A stretch of DNA of 64,000 nt, from the NCBI RefSeq assembly GCF_003065405.1, contig NZ_CP026947.1, forward strand, positions 1,860,001-1,924,000. Reading direction: 5' to 3'. Numbering within the stretch: position 1 is the stretch's first letter; each line of letters begins with the position of its first letter. This document shows positions 18,870 through 28,753 of this stretch, one piece after another. The DNA comes from Corynebacterium yudongzhengii (GTDB lineage Bacteria > Actinomycetota > Actinomycetes > Mycobacteriales > Mycobacteriaceae). Both the position numbers and the translations under genes were made by a program. The notes below the pieces were generated by a model. That model was not told the origin of the DNA. It saw only the letters and a list, made by a program, of their open reading frames with translations, and searched no databases.

Positions 18870-20216
18870 ATGGCCAACAACAGTAGGACGACGATCATCG
18901 TCGTCACTGCCCTGATGCTGTTTTCCATGTTCTTCGGGGCCGGTAACCTCATCTTCCCGCCCATGCTGGGCATCGGCGCCGGAGAGAACTTCTGGCCCGC
19001 CATCTTCGGATTCTTAGGTGCCGGCGTGCTGCTGCCGGTGATCGCGATCATCGCCATCGCCATGTCCGGCAACAGCGTGCGCGACCTAGCGAACCGCGCC
19101 GGCTGGATCTTCGGGCTGATCTTCCCGATCCTCGCGTACCTCTCCATCGGCGCGTTCTACGCCCTGCCGCGTACCGGCGCCGTCGCCTTCGAAACCGCCG
19201 CGACCCCACTGTTCGGCTGGGACTCGATGCTCGCCTCGGGGCTTTTTAACTTCGCCTTCTTCGGCGTGGCCCTGGCGCTGTCCTGGCGCCCGTCGACGAT
19301 CTCCTCGACGCTGGGTAAGTTCCTCACCCCGATCCTGGTTCTGCTGCTCGTCCTCTTGATCGCGTTTTCGGTGATGAACTTCGAGACCATCGAGCGCAGC
19401 CCCTCGGAGGACTTCGTCGAGGCCCCGATGGCCACCGGCCTGCTCGAGGGTTACCTCACCATGGACGCGATCGCCGCGCTGGCGTTCGGTATCGTCGTCA
19501 TCTCCTCGCTGCGCTACCAGGGCGTCAAGGAGGGCCGCCCGCTGGTCACCGGCACCATCGCCGCCGGCATCGGTGCCGGTATCCTGCTCGCCCTGATCTA
19601 CGTGGGCCTGGGTGTTATCGGCCAGCGCCTGCCGGGCGGCGAGCAGTTCGACAACGGCGCCAACGTGCTGTCCGAGGCCGCCAACCAGACCTTGGGCCAG
19701 CCCGGCCAGGTGGTCTTCGCCCTCATCGTGTTGCTGGCGTGCCTGACCACCGCCGTCGGCCTGATCACCGCGACCTCCGAGTTCTTCGAGTCCCTGCTGC
19801 CCGGTGTGCGCTACCACATCTGGGCGGTGATCTTCGCCCTCATGTCTTTCTCTATGGCCACCATGGGCCTGGATACGGTGCTCGCCGTCGCCGCCCCGGT
19901 CATCAGCTTCATCTACCCGCCGGCGATCACCCTGATGTTCATCGCGCTCGTCGAGCCCGCCTTCCGGGGCCGCCCGCACTTCTACTGGACCTACCGTCTG
20001 CCGATCTGGGTCGCCGTCATCTGGTCTGCGCTGACCAGCCTGCACTCGCTGGGCTGGGGCGCCAGCATCATCGAGCCGCTGATCTCCTGGGCGCCGATGC
20101 AGGCACTCTCGCTGGGCTGGGTCCTGCCGGTGATCGTCACGGTGGTGATCGCGTTCGTGCTGGATGTCGTGCAGAAAGACCGGGCCCCGGCAGAGCGCGC
20201 TAGGGTGGAGGCATAA
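18870..20216 (+). CDS. brnQ: Branched-chain amino acid transporter BrnQ
   Basis: This sodium-coupled symporter imports leucine, isoleucine and valine. It has 448 residues with about 12 membrane helices and the family start LMLFSMFFGAGNLIFPP. A GGAACTCCC stretch precedes the ATG. It is a single gene; the next gene follows after 37 bp with its own strong ribosome site. Confidence 0.93.
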   Translation: MANNSRTTIIVVTALMLFSMFFGAGNLIFPPMLGIGAGENFWPAIFGFLGAGVLLPVIAIIAIAMSGNSVRDLANRAGWIFGLIFPILAYLSIGAFYALPRTGAVAFETAATPLFGWDSMLASGLFNFAFFGVALALSWRPSTISSTLGKFLTPILVLLLVLLIAFSVMNFETIERSPSEDFVEAPMATGLLEGYLTMDAIAALAFGIVVISSLRYQGVKEGRPLVTGTIAAGIGAGILLALIYVGLGVIGQRLPGGEQFDNGANVLSEAANQTLGQPGQVVFALIVLLACLTTAVGLITATSEFFESLLPGVRYHIWAVIFALMSFSMATMGLDTVLAVAAPVISFIYPPAITLMFIALVEPAFRGRPHFYWTYRLPIWVAVIWSALTSLHSLGWGASIIEPLISWAPMQALSLGWVLPVIVTVVIAFVLDVVQKDRAPAERARVEA

Positions 20217-20253
20217 AACCTAAAAACCTTTAAGGAAACCGAAGGAGATACTG

Positions 20254-21294
20254 TTGACCCGTCGCGTTCCGCTCTCGCTCATCGACTTCTGCACGATCTA
20301 CCAGGATGAGTCCCCCGGTGAATCCATGCAGCGCTCCGTCGAACTTGCGCGCAAGGCGGAGGGGCTGGGGTTCTCCCGGATCTGGTACGCCGAGCACCAC
20401 AACATGCGCCATATCGCCTCGTCGGTGCCGGCGGTCCTCATCGCGCACGTCGCCGCGCACACCGAGAAGATTCGCCTCGGCGCCGGTGGCGTGATGCTGC
20501 CGAACCACGCGCCGTACACCGTGGCGGAGCAGTTCGGCACCCTCGCCGAGCTGCACCCGGGCCGCATCGACTTAGGCTTGGGCCGTGCCCCGGGCACGGA
20601 CATGAACACCCTGGGTCGGGCGCTGCGCCGCAGCCCGGATGCCGCCGAGCACTTCCCCGACGACATCGTCGAGCTGCGCGGCTACCTCTCCGGCCACTCG
20701 CGTATCCCCGGCGTGCGCGCCGTTCCCGGCGAGGGCACCAACGTCCCGCTCTACGTGCTGGGCTCGTCCATGTACGGCGCCTCCCTGGCCGCCCAGCTGG
20801 GTATCCCCTACGCCTTCGCCTCGCACTTCGCGCCGACGCGCCTCAAGCAGGCCACCACGCACTACCGGGAGAACTTCACTCCCTCAGAGATCCTCTCCGA
20901 GCCCTATGTCGTCGCCGCGGTCAACGTGGTCGCCGACGAGAGCGAGGAGGCCGCAGCCAAGCAGCGCGAGAAGGTCGAACGCGAGCGCGTGCGCAAGATG
21001 ATCACCCGCTCTGGGTCCTCGGTGACCGAGGAGCAGCTCGACTCGCTCGTGGCCTCCCCGCAGGGCCGGCAGATGATCGACATGCTGCGCTACACCGCCA
21101 CCGGCACCGGCGAGCAGGTCGCCGACTACCTCGAGGAGTTCAGCGAGACGGCAAAGGCCGACGAGCTGATGATCTCCCTGCAGGGCCCGACCTACGACCA
21201 CACCCTCAAGGCGATGGACATCCTCGCCGAGGCGTGGGGCCTGGATCCGAACGACACCGCTGGTGCTCCCGGGGACTGGGCGCGTAACCTGTAG
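20254..21294 (+). CDS. Luciferase-like (LLM class) flavin-dependent oxidoreductase
   Basis: The 346-residue protein has the bacterial luciferase barrel pattern: ELARKAEGLGFSRIWYAEHHNM (30-50), the LGAGGVMLPNH segment and GRIDLGLGRAPGTD near 107-120. Such enzymes use reduced flavin (FMNH2 or F420) and oxygen. The substrate cannot be inferred. It starts with TTG, supported by a near-perfect GAAGGAGA ribosome site 6 nt upstream. Confidence 0.88.
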   Translation: MTRRVPLSLIDFCTIYQDESPGESMQRSVELARKAEGLGFSRIWYAEHHNMRHIASSVPAVLIAHVAAHTEKIRLGAGGVMLPNHAPYTVAEQFGTLAELHPGRIDLGLGRAPGTDMNTLGRALRRSPDAAEHFPDDIVELRGYLSGHSRIPGVRAVPGEGTNVPLYVLGSSMYGASLAAQLGIPYAFASHFAPTRLKQATTHYRENFTPSEILSEPYVVAAVNVVADESEEAAAKQREKVERERVRKMITRSGSSVTEEQLDSLVASPQGRQMIDMLRYTATGTGEQVADYLEEFSETAKADELMISLQGPTYDHTLKAMDILAEAWGLDPNDTAGAPGDWARNL

Positions 21295-21369
21295 GCTCTC
21301 AGGCGTTATATTGCCCGAACGCGATATAGCGCCCTGACATCAGGAACAAAAGAATCGGAGTGCCACCTT

Positions 21370-22125
21370 ATGCAGCAAGGCCAGCCTGCGCAGCAACACG
21401 AAGTGATCGCTGCCCACCTCCACGGGCAGATCCACGACGGCACGCTCGAACCTGGCTCCCTGCTGCCCTCGGAGGCTGAGCTGTGCCGCCAATTCGACTC
21501 CTCCCGCGGCCCGGTACGACAAGCCTTGGCGACGCTGCGCTCCGAAGGGCTCATCACCTCTGGGAGGGGCCGGCGCTCCCGGGTGCTGGACTCGCCGGGC
21601 ACGGAGTCTTTCGAGTCGATCATCTCGGCGACGACGTGGCTGCGCCAGACGGGGCTGACTCCCGGCGCGCGCACCCAGTACGTCACCGAGCATTCCGCCA
21701 CCGGCGAGGTCGCCGAACAGCTGGAGCTCGACGACGGCGAGCCCATCGTCACCATCCGCCGCGTACGCACCGCCAACGAGGTGCCCTTCCTCATCGAGCA
21801 GCAACACTTCCGCATGGAGGCCGGCCGCCACCTGCTCGATCTCGATACCGACGCCCACTCCGTGCACGAGGAGCTGAAGCGTCAGGGCATTAGCTTCCAC
21901 ACGGTCTCGCGCACGCTGACCGCCCTCACCCCGAGTGAGGAGGAGGCGCGCCTGCTCGAGAGCGATATCAGCGAGCCGCTGTTGCGGCTGAGCATGCGCT
22001 GTTTCACCTCCGCGGGCGTGCCCATGGAATATGCCGACTACCGCTACCGCGCCGACAACGTCTCGATGGGCATGAACAGCTCTTCGTGCACGCCTTCTCC
22101 CCTGTGGGTCGCGGTCAATGTTTAA
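21370..22125 (+). CDS. GntR/HutC-family transcriptional regulator
   Basis: This is a 251-residue repressor-type protein with an N-terminal winged helix (LLPSEAELCRQFDSSRGPV, near 38-56) and a C-terminal UTRA ligand-binding domain. It overlaps the next gene by 8 bp and so heads the ABC importer operon 21370-26811, which it most likely controls in response to the imported substrate. The region just upstream (GTTATATTGCCCGAACGCGA near 21303) is AT-richer and contains the probable promoter and operator. Confidence 0.9.
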   Translation: MQQGQPAQQHEVIAAHLHGQIHDGTLEPGSLLPSEAELCRQFDSSRGPVRQALATLRSEGLITSGRGRRSRVLDSPGTESFESIISATTWLRQTGLTPGARTQYVTEHSATGEVAEQLELDDGEPIVTIRRVRTANEVPFLIEQQHFRMEAGRHLLDLDTDAHSVHEELKRQGISFHTVSRTLTALTPSEEEARLLESDISEPLLRLSMRCFTSAGVPMEYADYRYRADNVSMGMNSSSCTPSPLWVAVNV

Positions 22126-23629
22126 GCGCCTAGTTCTCACCGGCGCTATCATGCTGACCGGCCTGCTGACTGCCTGCACCGCCGGGCATACCGCCACCCA
22201 GGTGGGTCGCGTCGCCAACGCCGACATCGTCGTCGCCACCACCAACCCCGCGACCTCGCTGGACTTCACCACCACCGGCGGCGCCGGCATCCCGGCAGCT
22301 TTGATGTCGAATGTCTACGAAACCCTCGTGGTCATCGACGACGACGGTGAAATCCAGCCGCATCTGGCCACGCACTGGGATATCGACGACGCCGGCACCC
22401 GCTACACCTTCTACCTGCGCGACGACGTGCACTTCTCCAACGGCGAGGAGTTCACCGCGCAGACCGCCGCGGCATCGATAGACAACGTGCTGAACAACTG
22501 GACGAATGGGTTGGCCTCCCAGATGGAGGTGGTGGACGAGGCGCGGGTGGTCGATAAGCACACCCTCGAGGTGGACCTGCAGCGCCCGTCGCAGCACTGG
22601 CTGTGGTCGATGGCCACCCTCACCGGGGCGATGATGACGCCGAGCGCCATGGACTCGCTCGCCGGAAAGGCCATCGGCACCGGCCCCTATACCGTCGAGC
22701 GTTTCGTGCCCGGCGAGTCCATCTCTTTTGCCGCCCGCCCGGATTATTGGGGCAAGCCGGCGGATCATGACGCCGCCATCCGCTACTACCCCGACGCGAT
22801 GAGCTCGGTCAACGCCCTGCGCACCGGCGATACTGACGTGGTCTATGGCATGCAGGCCCCGGAGCTGCTCGACACTCTGGATGAGCGTTATGGCATCGAG
22901 GTCGGCACCACGAACGGCGAGGTGTTGCTCTCGCTGAATAACGACGCCGCGCCTTTCGACGACCCGCGGGTGCGCCGCGCCGTGGCGCATGCGATCAACC
23001 GTGAGCATGTCTCCGAGGTCGTCTGGGAGGGCCTGGCCGCCGACACCGGCGGGGCTCCGGTCGCCCCGATAGATCCGTGGTTCACGGGCAAGGACTACGC
23101 TCCTTATGACCCGGAGCTGGCCCGCGAGCTTCTGCGCGAGGCCGGCTATGACGACGACCATCGCCCGCAGGTGTTGTTCAAGGTGCCCTCGCAGACCTAT
23201 ACCGAAAACCTCTCCGAACTGGTGTACTCCCAGCTCGAGGAGGTGGGCTTTGACGTCGAGTTGGAGTCGATCGAGTTCCCGGCGCTGTGGCTCAACGAGG
23301 TCATGGGGGCGGCCGATTATCAGATGTCGGCGATCGCGCACGTCGAACCCCGCGATATTCCCACCTTGTTCGGTGACCCGGAGGCCTACCTGCGCTATGA
23401 CTCGCCTGAGGTGCGTGAGCTTCTGCGCCGGGCCGATACCGCCGCCGGCCCGGAGGAGCAGGCCGCGCTCATGGAAGAGGCCGTCTCGCAGATCATGGCT
23501 GAGACCGGATCGCTGACCGTGGCGAACATGCCGAACATCGTGCTCACCGCCCCCGGCATCGAGGGCGTGAAGGCCACCTCGGCGACCGACGTCGTCGAGC
23601 TCTCACCGCTTAGCCGGGAGGACGCATGA
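22118..23629 (+). CDS. ABC importer substrate-binding lipoprotein (family 5, dipeptide/oligopeptide/nickel)
   Basis: The 503-residue protein has a short signal peptide ending in the lipobox LLTAC, so it is anchored outside the membrane. The rest follows the family 5 plan: an early NPATSLDFTTTG segment, ETLVVIDDDGEIQPHLA and YTFYLRDDVHFSNGEEFTA, then the second lobe. Family members bind dipeptides, oligopeptides, nickel or opines; the ligand here is unknown. The stop overlaps the permease start. Confidence 0.9.
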   Translation: MFKRLVLTGAIMLTGLLTACTAGHTATQVGRVANADIVVATTNPATSLDFTTTGGAGIPAALMSNVYETLVVIDDDGEIQPHLATHWDIDDAGTRYTFYLRDDVHFSNGEEFTAQTAAASIDNVLNNWTNGLASQMEVVDEARVVDKHTLEVDLQRPSQHWLWSMATLTGAMMTPSAMDSLAGKAIGTGPYTVERFVPGESISFAARPDYWGKPADHDAAIRYYPDAMSSVNALRTGDTDVVYGMQAPELLDTLDERYGIEVGTTNGEVLLSLNNDAAPFDDPRVRRAVAHAINREHVSEVVWEGLAADTGGAPVAPIDPWFTGKDYAPYDPELARELLREAGYDDDHRPQVLFKVPSQTYTENLSELVYSQLEEVGFDVELESIEFPALWLNEVMGAADYQMSAIAHVEPRDIPTLFGDPEAYLRYDSPEVRELLRRADTAAGPEEQAALMEEAVSQIMAETGSLTVANMPNIVLTAPGIEGVKATSATDVVELSPLSREDA

Positions 23630-24570
23630 GCTTTCCTCGCATCGTGGCCCGCTACGTGATCGGGTTGTTGGTCGCCTCGGTGGCGATCTTCGTGATCATG
23701 CGTCTCATCCCGGGAGACCCCGCGCGCATCGCCCTAGGCACCACGGCCACCGACGCCGCCGTCGCGGAGCTCTCGCATCTCCTAGGCACCGACCGCCCGC
23801 TGATCGAGCAGTACTTCTCGTGGATCGGTGGGTTATTGACCGGCGATTTCGGCTACTCGCTGGTCTCGCGCGCCCCAGTCACCGAGCTGATCATCGACCG
23901 CGCGCAGGTCTCCCTCATCCTGTGTCTCAGCGCCATGGTGTTAGCGCTGTTCATCGCCGTGCCGCTGGGGGTGATCGCGGCGGTGCGTCGGGGCCGCTGG
24001 CCGGCGGTCGTCATCGCGCTGGTCACCCAGGCCGGTATCGCGGTGCCGAGTTTCCTCGTGGGCATCCTCTTGATCGCCGTGCTATCGGTGCACCTCGGCT
24101 GGATGCCCGCCAGTGGCTGGGTGCCGCCGGGGGCGGACTTCGGCGCTTTCCTCGCTCGCTTGGTCATGCCGGTGATCGCGCTGAGCCTCGTGCAGGCGGC
24201 GATTTTGACCCGCTATGTGCGCACGGCGGTGCTCGACGTCATCGGCGCCGACCACCTGCGCACCGCCCGGGCGCTCGGGAAATCGCCGATGCGTGTGCTC
24301 CTCGTCCACGGGCTGCGCTCGGCGGCGTTGCCGGTGCTCACGGTCACCGGCGTGCAGCTGAGCACGCTGATTGTCGGCGCGGTGGTCATCGAGCAGGTGT
24401 TCGTCATCCCCGGGCTGGGCACGATGCTTCTCGACGGCGTGGCCAACCGTGACATCCCCGTCGTGCAGACGATCGTCATGCTCTTAGTGGCGTTCACCCT
24501 GACGGTGAACCTGCTCATCGACCTCAGCCAGAAAGTCCTCGATCCCCGACTGCGCAGGAAGGTAGCATGA
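23626..24570 (+). CDS. ABC importer permease, DppB/OppB type
   Basis: The 314-residue protein has six predicted helices. Near residue 195 is the EAA-type loop that contacts the ATPase (LRTARALGKSPMRVLLVHGL). The N-terminus (RYVIGLLVASVAIFVIMRLIPGDP) is the usual DppB start. Both ends overlap neighbouring genes by 4 bp. Confidence 0.92.
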   Translation: MSFPRIVARYVIGLLVASVAIFVIMRLIPGDPARIALGTTATDAAVAELSHLLGTDRPLIEQYFSWIGGLLTGDFGYSLVSRAPVTELIIDRAQVSLILCLSAMVLALFIAVPLGVIAAVRRGRWPAVVIALVTQAGIAVPSFLVGILLIAVLSVHLGWMPASGWVPPGADFGAFLARLVMPVIALSLVQAAILTRYVRTAVLDVIGADHLRTARALGKSPMRVLLVHGLRSAALPVLTVTGVQLSTLIVGAVVIEQVFVIPGLGTMLLDGVANRDIPVVQTIVMLLVAFTLTVNLLIDLSQKVLDPRLRRKVA

Positions 24571-25391
24571 AACTTCCCGTGACCGGCCGTATCGGCCTTA
24601 TCCTCGTCGTCGGCGTGATCCTATGCGCCGTGCTCTCCGTCTTCTGGACGCCTTTCGACCCCCTCCAGGCGCATCCCGCCGACCGCCTCCAGGGCCCGGG
24701 CGAGGGCTATTTGCTGGGCACGGACCGCTACGGCCGCGACCTGCTGTCGCGCCTGTTGGCAGGCGCACAGATCACCCTGTTCGTCGGTGCGGTCGCCGTC
24801 GTGATCTCCGGGGTGATCGGCACGGCCATCGGTCTGATCGCCGGTATGCGCCGCGGGTGGGCCGAGCGGCTGATCATGCGCGGCAACGATATCCTGCTCG
24901 CCTTCCCCGCCCTGCTCATGGCGATCATCGCCACGGCGGTGTTCGGCGCCTCGACGCTGACGGCCATGATCGCGATCGGCATCGCGGGCATCCCCGCCTT
25001 CGCCCGCGTGGTCCACGCCGGCACGCTGCGCGTCATGACGCAAGACTTCATCGACGCCGCCCGCCTCTCGCGGGTTCCCGGCCCGATCATCGCCCTGCGC
25101 CACGTGGTGCCGAACCTCGCGGGCCTGCTCATCGTGCAGGTCACCGTCGCTTTCCCGATGGCCGTGCTCGCCGAGGCCGGGCTGTCCTTCCTCGGGCTCG
25201 GCACCCCGCCGCCCGATCCCTCGTGGGGGCGGATGCTCCAGGCCTCCCAGGCCTACCTCGCCTCCGCGCCGCAGCTGGCGATCTACCCGGCGCTCGCCAT
25301 CGCCATCACGGTGCTCGGTTTCAACCTGTTGGGCGACGGCCTGCGCGATGTCTTCGATCCCCGCACCGCCCGGAGGTCGCGTCGTGCTTAA
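24567..25391 (+). CDS. ABC importer permease, DppC/OppC type
   Basis: This second permease subunit has 274 residues. It has the DppC-specific LLGTDRYGRDLLSRLLAGA segment near residue 48 and the EAA-type loop FIDAARLSRVPGPIIALRHV near 160, followed by GLSFLGLGTPPPDPSWG. It forms the membrane channel with the preceding subunit. Confidence 0.92.
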   Translation: MKLPVTGRIGLILVVGVILCAVLSVFWTPFDPLQAHPADRLQGPGEGYLLGTDRYGRDLLSRLLAGAQITLFVGAVAVVISGVIGTAIGLIAGMRRGWAERLIMRGNDILLAFPALLMAIIATAVFGASTLTAMIAIGIAGIPAFARVVHAGTLRVMTQDFIDAARLSRVPGPIIALRHVVPNLAGLLIVQVTVAFPMAVLAEAGLSFLGLGTPPPDPSWGRMLQASQAYLASAPQLAIYPALAIAITVLGFNLLGDGLRDVFDPRTARRSRRA

Positions 25392-26811
25392 TGTCTCTGA
25401 CCTGCGAATCTCCACCCGCGACGAAGAACTCGTGCGCGGCATCAGCTTCCAGCTTGAAGCCGGCGAGCGCCTGGGCATCATCGGCGAATCCGGCTCCGGC
25501 AAGACGCTGACGGCCCTGGCGCTGATGGGGCTTCTCGACGACCACCTGCACGCCTCCGGCACCATCACCTTCGACGGCACCGACCTGCAGGGCCTGAGCG
25601 ATCGCCGCCTGCGCCGCATCCGCGGGAAGCACATCGCCATGATCTTCCAGGAACCGATGACGGCGCTCGATCCACTCATGCGCATCGGCCGCCAGATCGC
25701 TGAGGCCGCGGGCCGCTCGCGTGTCGATGAGCTCCTTAACGCCGTCCAGCTGCCCCCGGAGCTGGCGTCTCGCTACCCGCTTGAGCTCTCCGGTGGCCAG
25801 CGTCAGCGCGTGCTCATCGCGATGGCGATCGCCGGGGATCCCGACCTGCTCATCTGCGACGAGCCGACCACCGCCTTAGACGTCGACGTCCAGGACCAGA
25901 TCCTAAGCCTGCTGGAAACGCTGGCGGATTCCCGGAAGATGGCGCTGCTGTTTGTCACCCACGACCTCGCGGTGATCTCGCGGATGTGCCCCGAGGTCGT
26001 GGTCATGCGTGACGGCGAGATCGTCGAGCGCGGGGCGACCAGAGAGGTGCTCTCGGCGCCGGCGCATGACTACACTGCGCGGCTCGTGGAGTCCTCGCAG
26101 CCGGGCCCGGCGGCGGTGGCGCGCCCGGTGGGTGAGCCGGTCGTCGAGATCTCGCAGCTCAAGCGCACCTACCGCGGGGTCCCGGCCGTCGACGGGGTGG
26201 ATCTGCAGGTTCGTCGCGGCGAGAGGCTGGGCCTCGTCGGCGGATCGGGCTCGGGGAAAACGACGCTGCTTAGGCTCATCGCGGGTCTCGACGACCCCAC
26301 CGACGGCACCGTGAACGTGCGCGGCGGGGTGCAGATGGTTTTCCAGGACCCCTACTCCTCCCTGAATCCGCGGCTGAGCATCGAGCGTTCGATCGCAGAG
26401 GCCTGCGACGGCGACCGCGACTGGGTCCGCGAAGTCATCACCGCCGTCGGCGGAACGCCCGACTGGCTGCAGCGCTTCCCTCACGAGTTCTCCGGCGGGC
26501 AGCGCCAGCGCATCTCGATCGCCCGCGCACTGGCCGCCCGGCCCGAGATTTTGCTTGCCGACGAGCCCGTTTCCGCCCTCGACGTCTCCGTGCGCGCCCA
26601 GGTGCTCGACGCGCTCAACGCGCTCGTCGACGACTACGGGCTCACCCTCATCTTCGTCACCCACGACCTCTCGGTGGTGCGCGAGGTGTGCCCGGAGATC
26701 GCTGTCATGCACGATGGCCAGCTGGTCGAACGCGGAGAGACCGCCGACGTGCTCGACCACCCGCAGCACGACTACACGCGTCGCCTGCGGGATGGAGTGT
26801 TGACGTTGTAG
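25384..26811 (+). CDS. ABC importer ATPase with two fused nucleotide-binding domains (DppD-DppF type)
   Basis: One 475-residue protein carries both ATPase domains: Walker A GESGSGKT near 34 and GGSGSGKTT near 285, signatures LSGGQRQR near 138 and FSGGQRQR near 370. In many bacteria these are two genes. GTG at 25384 is chosen as the start because GGAGG lies 7 nt upstream, overlapping the permease stop by 8 bp. It closes the GntR-headed operon. Confidence 0.9.
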   Translation: MLNVSDLRISTRDEELVRGISFQLEAGERLGIIGESGSGKTLTALALMGLLDDHLHASGTITFDGTDLQGLSDRRLRRIRGKHIAMIFQEPMTALDPLMRIGRQIAEAAGRSRVDELLNAVQLPPELASRYPLELSGGQRQRVLIAMAIAGDPDLLICDEPTTALDVDVQDQILSLLETLADSRKMALLFVTHDLAVISRMCPEVVVMRDGEIVERGATREVLSAPAHDYTARLVESSQPGPAAVARPVGEPVVEISQLKRTYRGVPAVDGVDLQVRRGERLGLVGGSGSGKTTLLRLIAGLDDPTDGTVNVRGGVQMVFQDPYSSLNPRLSIERSIAEACDGDRDWVREVITAVGGTPDWLQRFPHEFSGGQRQRISIARALAARPEILLADEPVSALDVSVRAQVLDALNALVDDYGLTLIFVTHDLSVVREVCPEIAVMHDGQLVERGETADVLDHPQHDYTRRLRDGVLTL

Positions 26812-26825
26812 GGCTGTGGGGTGTT

Positions 26826-26841
26826 TTACGCACGTGCGTAA
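26826..26841. repeat. 16-bp palindrome TTACGCACGTGCGTAA
   Basis: This is a perfect palindrome 15 bp after the importer operon. Identical or near-identical copies lie at 29260, 29336, 31461, 33071, 33156, 33282 and 43137, eight in all. This copy marks the left side of the decayed nitronate monooxygenase segment, with the copies at 29260 and 29336 on its right. It lacks the long shared flanks of the copies at 31-33 kb and 43 kb. Confidence 0.8.
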
Positions 26842-27005
26842 AGCAGGAGCGGCCGGCTTGAAGCTCCTAGTGGTCTTGCACCGCAGACGGAGTCGACTAC
26901 GTACTGGAAGGCCTCCGCGCCGATCGCTTCGCCCAACTAGACTCTCGGTTTGAAGATGAAGCCGACACCCCATGCCCGAGATCCAGACACGCATAGGACA
27001 ACATC

Positions 27006-28088
27006 ATGAACTCCGAGGAACCTGTGCTGAGACTTGCGCGCCCCCTGGTGCTCGCACCGATGGCCGGAGGACCGTCAACACCGCGACTAGCCGCCGCCGT
27101 CGCAGAGACCGGCGCACTTCCGTTCCTGGCAGCCGGGTACTTGACCCCCGGCAAGCTCCGGGAGGACATCGAGGACTTCGAGAGCCGGACCTCGGCGCCC
27201 TTCGGCGTGAATCTCTTCACCCCGGACCCGAGCGGCCAGGACTGCGATCTCGACACCTATCAACGCTACCGGGACAAGGTCCTCGACGCTGCCAATGCCG
27301 ACGAGGCACTGTTGCCGGAGGAACCGGTCTGGTCCGATGACGCCTTCGATGACAAGCTCGAGGTCGTCCTCGCCTCAACCGCGCGCTTCGTGTCCTTCAC
27401 CTTCGGTCATCCCTCGCCATCGGTGATCGAGCGTATCCACGAGGCCGGAAAGCTCGTCGTGCTCTACGCGACGAGCCGCCCGGGCATCGACGCCATCGCA
27501 GCATCGCAAGCCGACGTGATCGGTATCCAGGGTCCGGAGGCTGGTGGCCACCGGGCCACTGTCGCTGGAATCGACGATGACTCCAACGAGTCGCTCGTCA
27601 CGCTGATCGAGCACGCCTTGACTGTTTCCGATAACCCCGTGTTCGCCGGTGGCGGTGTTGCCACCGCTGCCGATGTACTTGCCCTGCTGCGCGCCGGAGC
27701 GACCGCCGTCCAGGTCGGCACCCTGTTCCTCGATGCCGACGAGGCAGGAACCAAAAAGACCCACCGTAGGGCACTTCATGAGCTCACCGACCGGAACACG
27801 GTTATCACGACGGCCTTCACCGGGCGACCAGCGCGTGCGATCGCGAACCGGTTCACCGACTCCCTGTCCGAGATCGCCCCGGGCTTCTACCCGCAGCTGC
27901 ACTTCCTCACGTCCGCTCTGCGCAAGGACGCCGACGAGCACAACGATGCCGAGAACCTCAATCTCTGGGCCGGAACCGGCTTCACTCACGTGAACGCACA
28001 ACCCGCCGCCAGCATCGTGCGCGGGCTTCTCCCATACACACCACCCGTGGAAGAGGTCGCCGCGGCCAAGGGTGGTTCCCGGCGGTAG
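27006..28088 (+). CDS. Nitronate monooxygenase (2-nitropropane dioxygenase family)
   Basis: This is an FMN enzyme of 360 residues that oxidises alkyl nitronates and related toxic metabolites. The N-terminal APMAGGPSTPRLAAAVAETG, the catalytic histidine in GPEAGGHRATVA (near 180) and the FMN phosphate-binding GGVATAADVLALL and VGTLFL segments (near 217 and 239) are all present. It is intact, but the two genes behind it are broken, and the segment is bordered by TTACGCACGTGCGTAA palindromes. It looks like acquired DNA that is now decaying. Confidence 0.9.
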   Translation: MNSEEPVLRLARPLVLAPMAGGPSTPRLAAAVAETGALPFLAAGYLTPGKLREDIEDFESRTSAPFGVNLFTPDPSGQDCDLDTYQRYRDKVLDAANADEALLPEEPVWSDDAFDDKLEVVLASTARFVSFTFGHPSPSVIERIHEAGKLVVLYATSRPGIDAIAASQADVIGIQGPEAGGHRATVAGIDDDSNESLVTLIEHALTVSDNPVFAGGGVATAADVLALLRAGATAVQVGTLFLDADEAGTKKTHRRALHELTDRNTVITTAFTGRPARAIANRFTDSLSEIAPGFYPQLHFLTSALRKDADEHNDAENLNLWAGTGFTHVNAQPAASIVRGLLPYTPPVEEVAAAKGGSRR

Positions 28089-28097
28089 TGCGTCGCG

Positions 28098-28751
28098 GTC
28101 GTTGACGCTGGACCGCGTGGGTTGGCTGTCATCGAGCGTCTCGTGTCCCTGGCCGCGGCCACCGGCAGGTAGTTCGATGTCGGCTGGTACGACGACACTG
28201 CGTTCGGGGCCGGACGGGTGTGGAGCCCGTACCAGACGACCGCGCTGCTGATGAACACTGTGTGCTCCCAGCTGTCCGCTTTTCCCGATACTTCGGCCGG
28301 GTTCGGGGAGGACTACGTGCACGGCCCGGCGTTCTATGACTGGCTCCAGACATCCGAGGCCGCGCACTGGCTCAAGGATGACCCTGTCCTCCAAGCCGAA
28401 CGGGCCGATGTCGAGCCGAACACCTACACCTCCTGTGCCCTCTACGGTGCCTACCTGACCTGGTCCGCCGACCGTATTGTCAGCACTGCCGGACCAAACC
28501 TGCGGATCCGGCGTATCTCGTAGAGGGTGACCGCTCTTGAGCGCGACCGGGAGATCCGCCGGATCTCTACCAGCGACGACGCCCAGCGGGACTATGACTA
28601 CGTCGCGCTCGCTGTGGGGCACTTGAAGGCCCGGCCAACTTCGAGGGAGAACCGGTGGTTGATGACGGCGGAGGACGCGAACTCCATCGCCCATACGATG
28701 CTCACAGGCGACAGCGACAACCCAGCGGCAACTCACCACGAAGGAAGCTAG
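28098..28751 (+). pseudogene. Broken FAD/NAD(P)-binding protein gene
   Basis: One frame reads VVDAGPRGLAVIERLVSLAA, then a TAG near 28168, then FDVGWYDDTAFGAGRVW and on to a TAG at 28521-28523, then TALERDREIRRISTSDDA to 28751. This matches the FAD-NAD(P)-binding family with its N-terminal GxGPRG motif (here DAGPRG), but two in-frame stops and no start codon make it a pseudogene. Normal members are longer, so internal parts are also missing. It may once have formed a pathway with the neighbouring nitronate monooxygenase. Confidence 0.75.
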
Positions 28752-28753
28752 CC

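Noticed and set aside
26826..26841. TTACGCACGTGCGTAA as a transcription terminator for the importer operon
   Set aside because: No T-run follows and identical copies occur away from gene ends, so the palindrome is treated as part of a repeat family.
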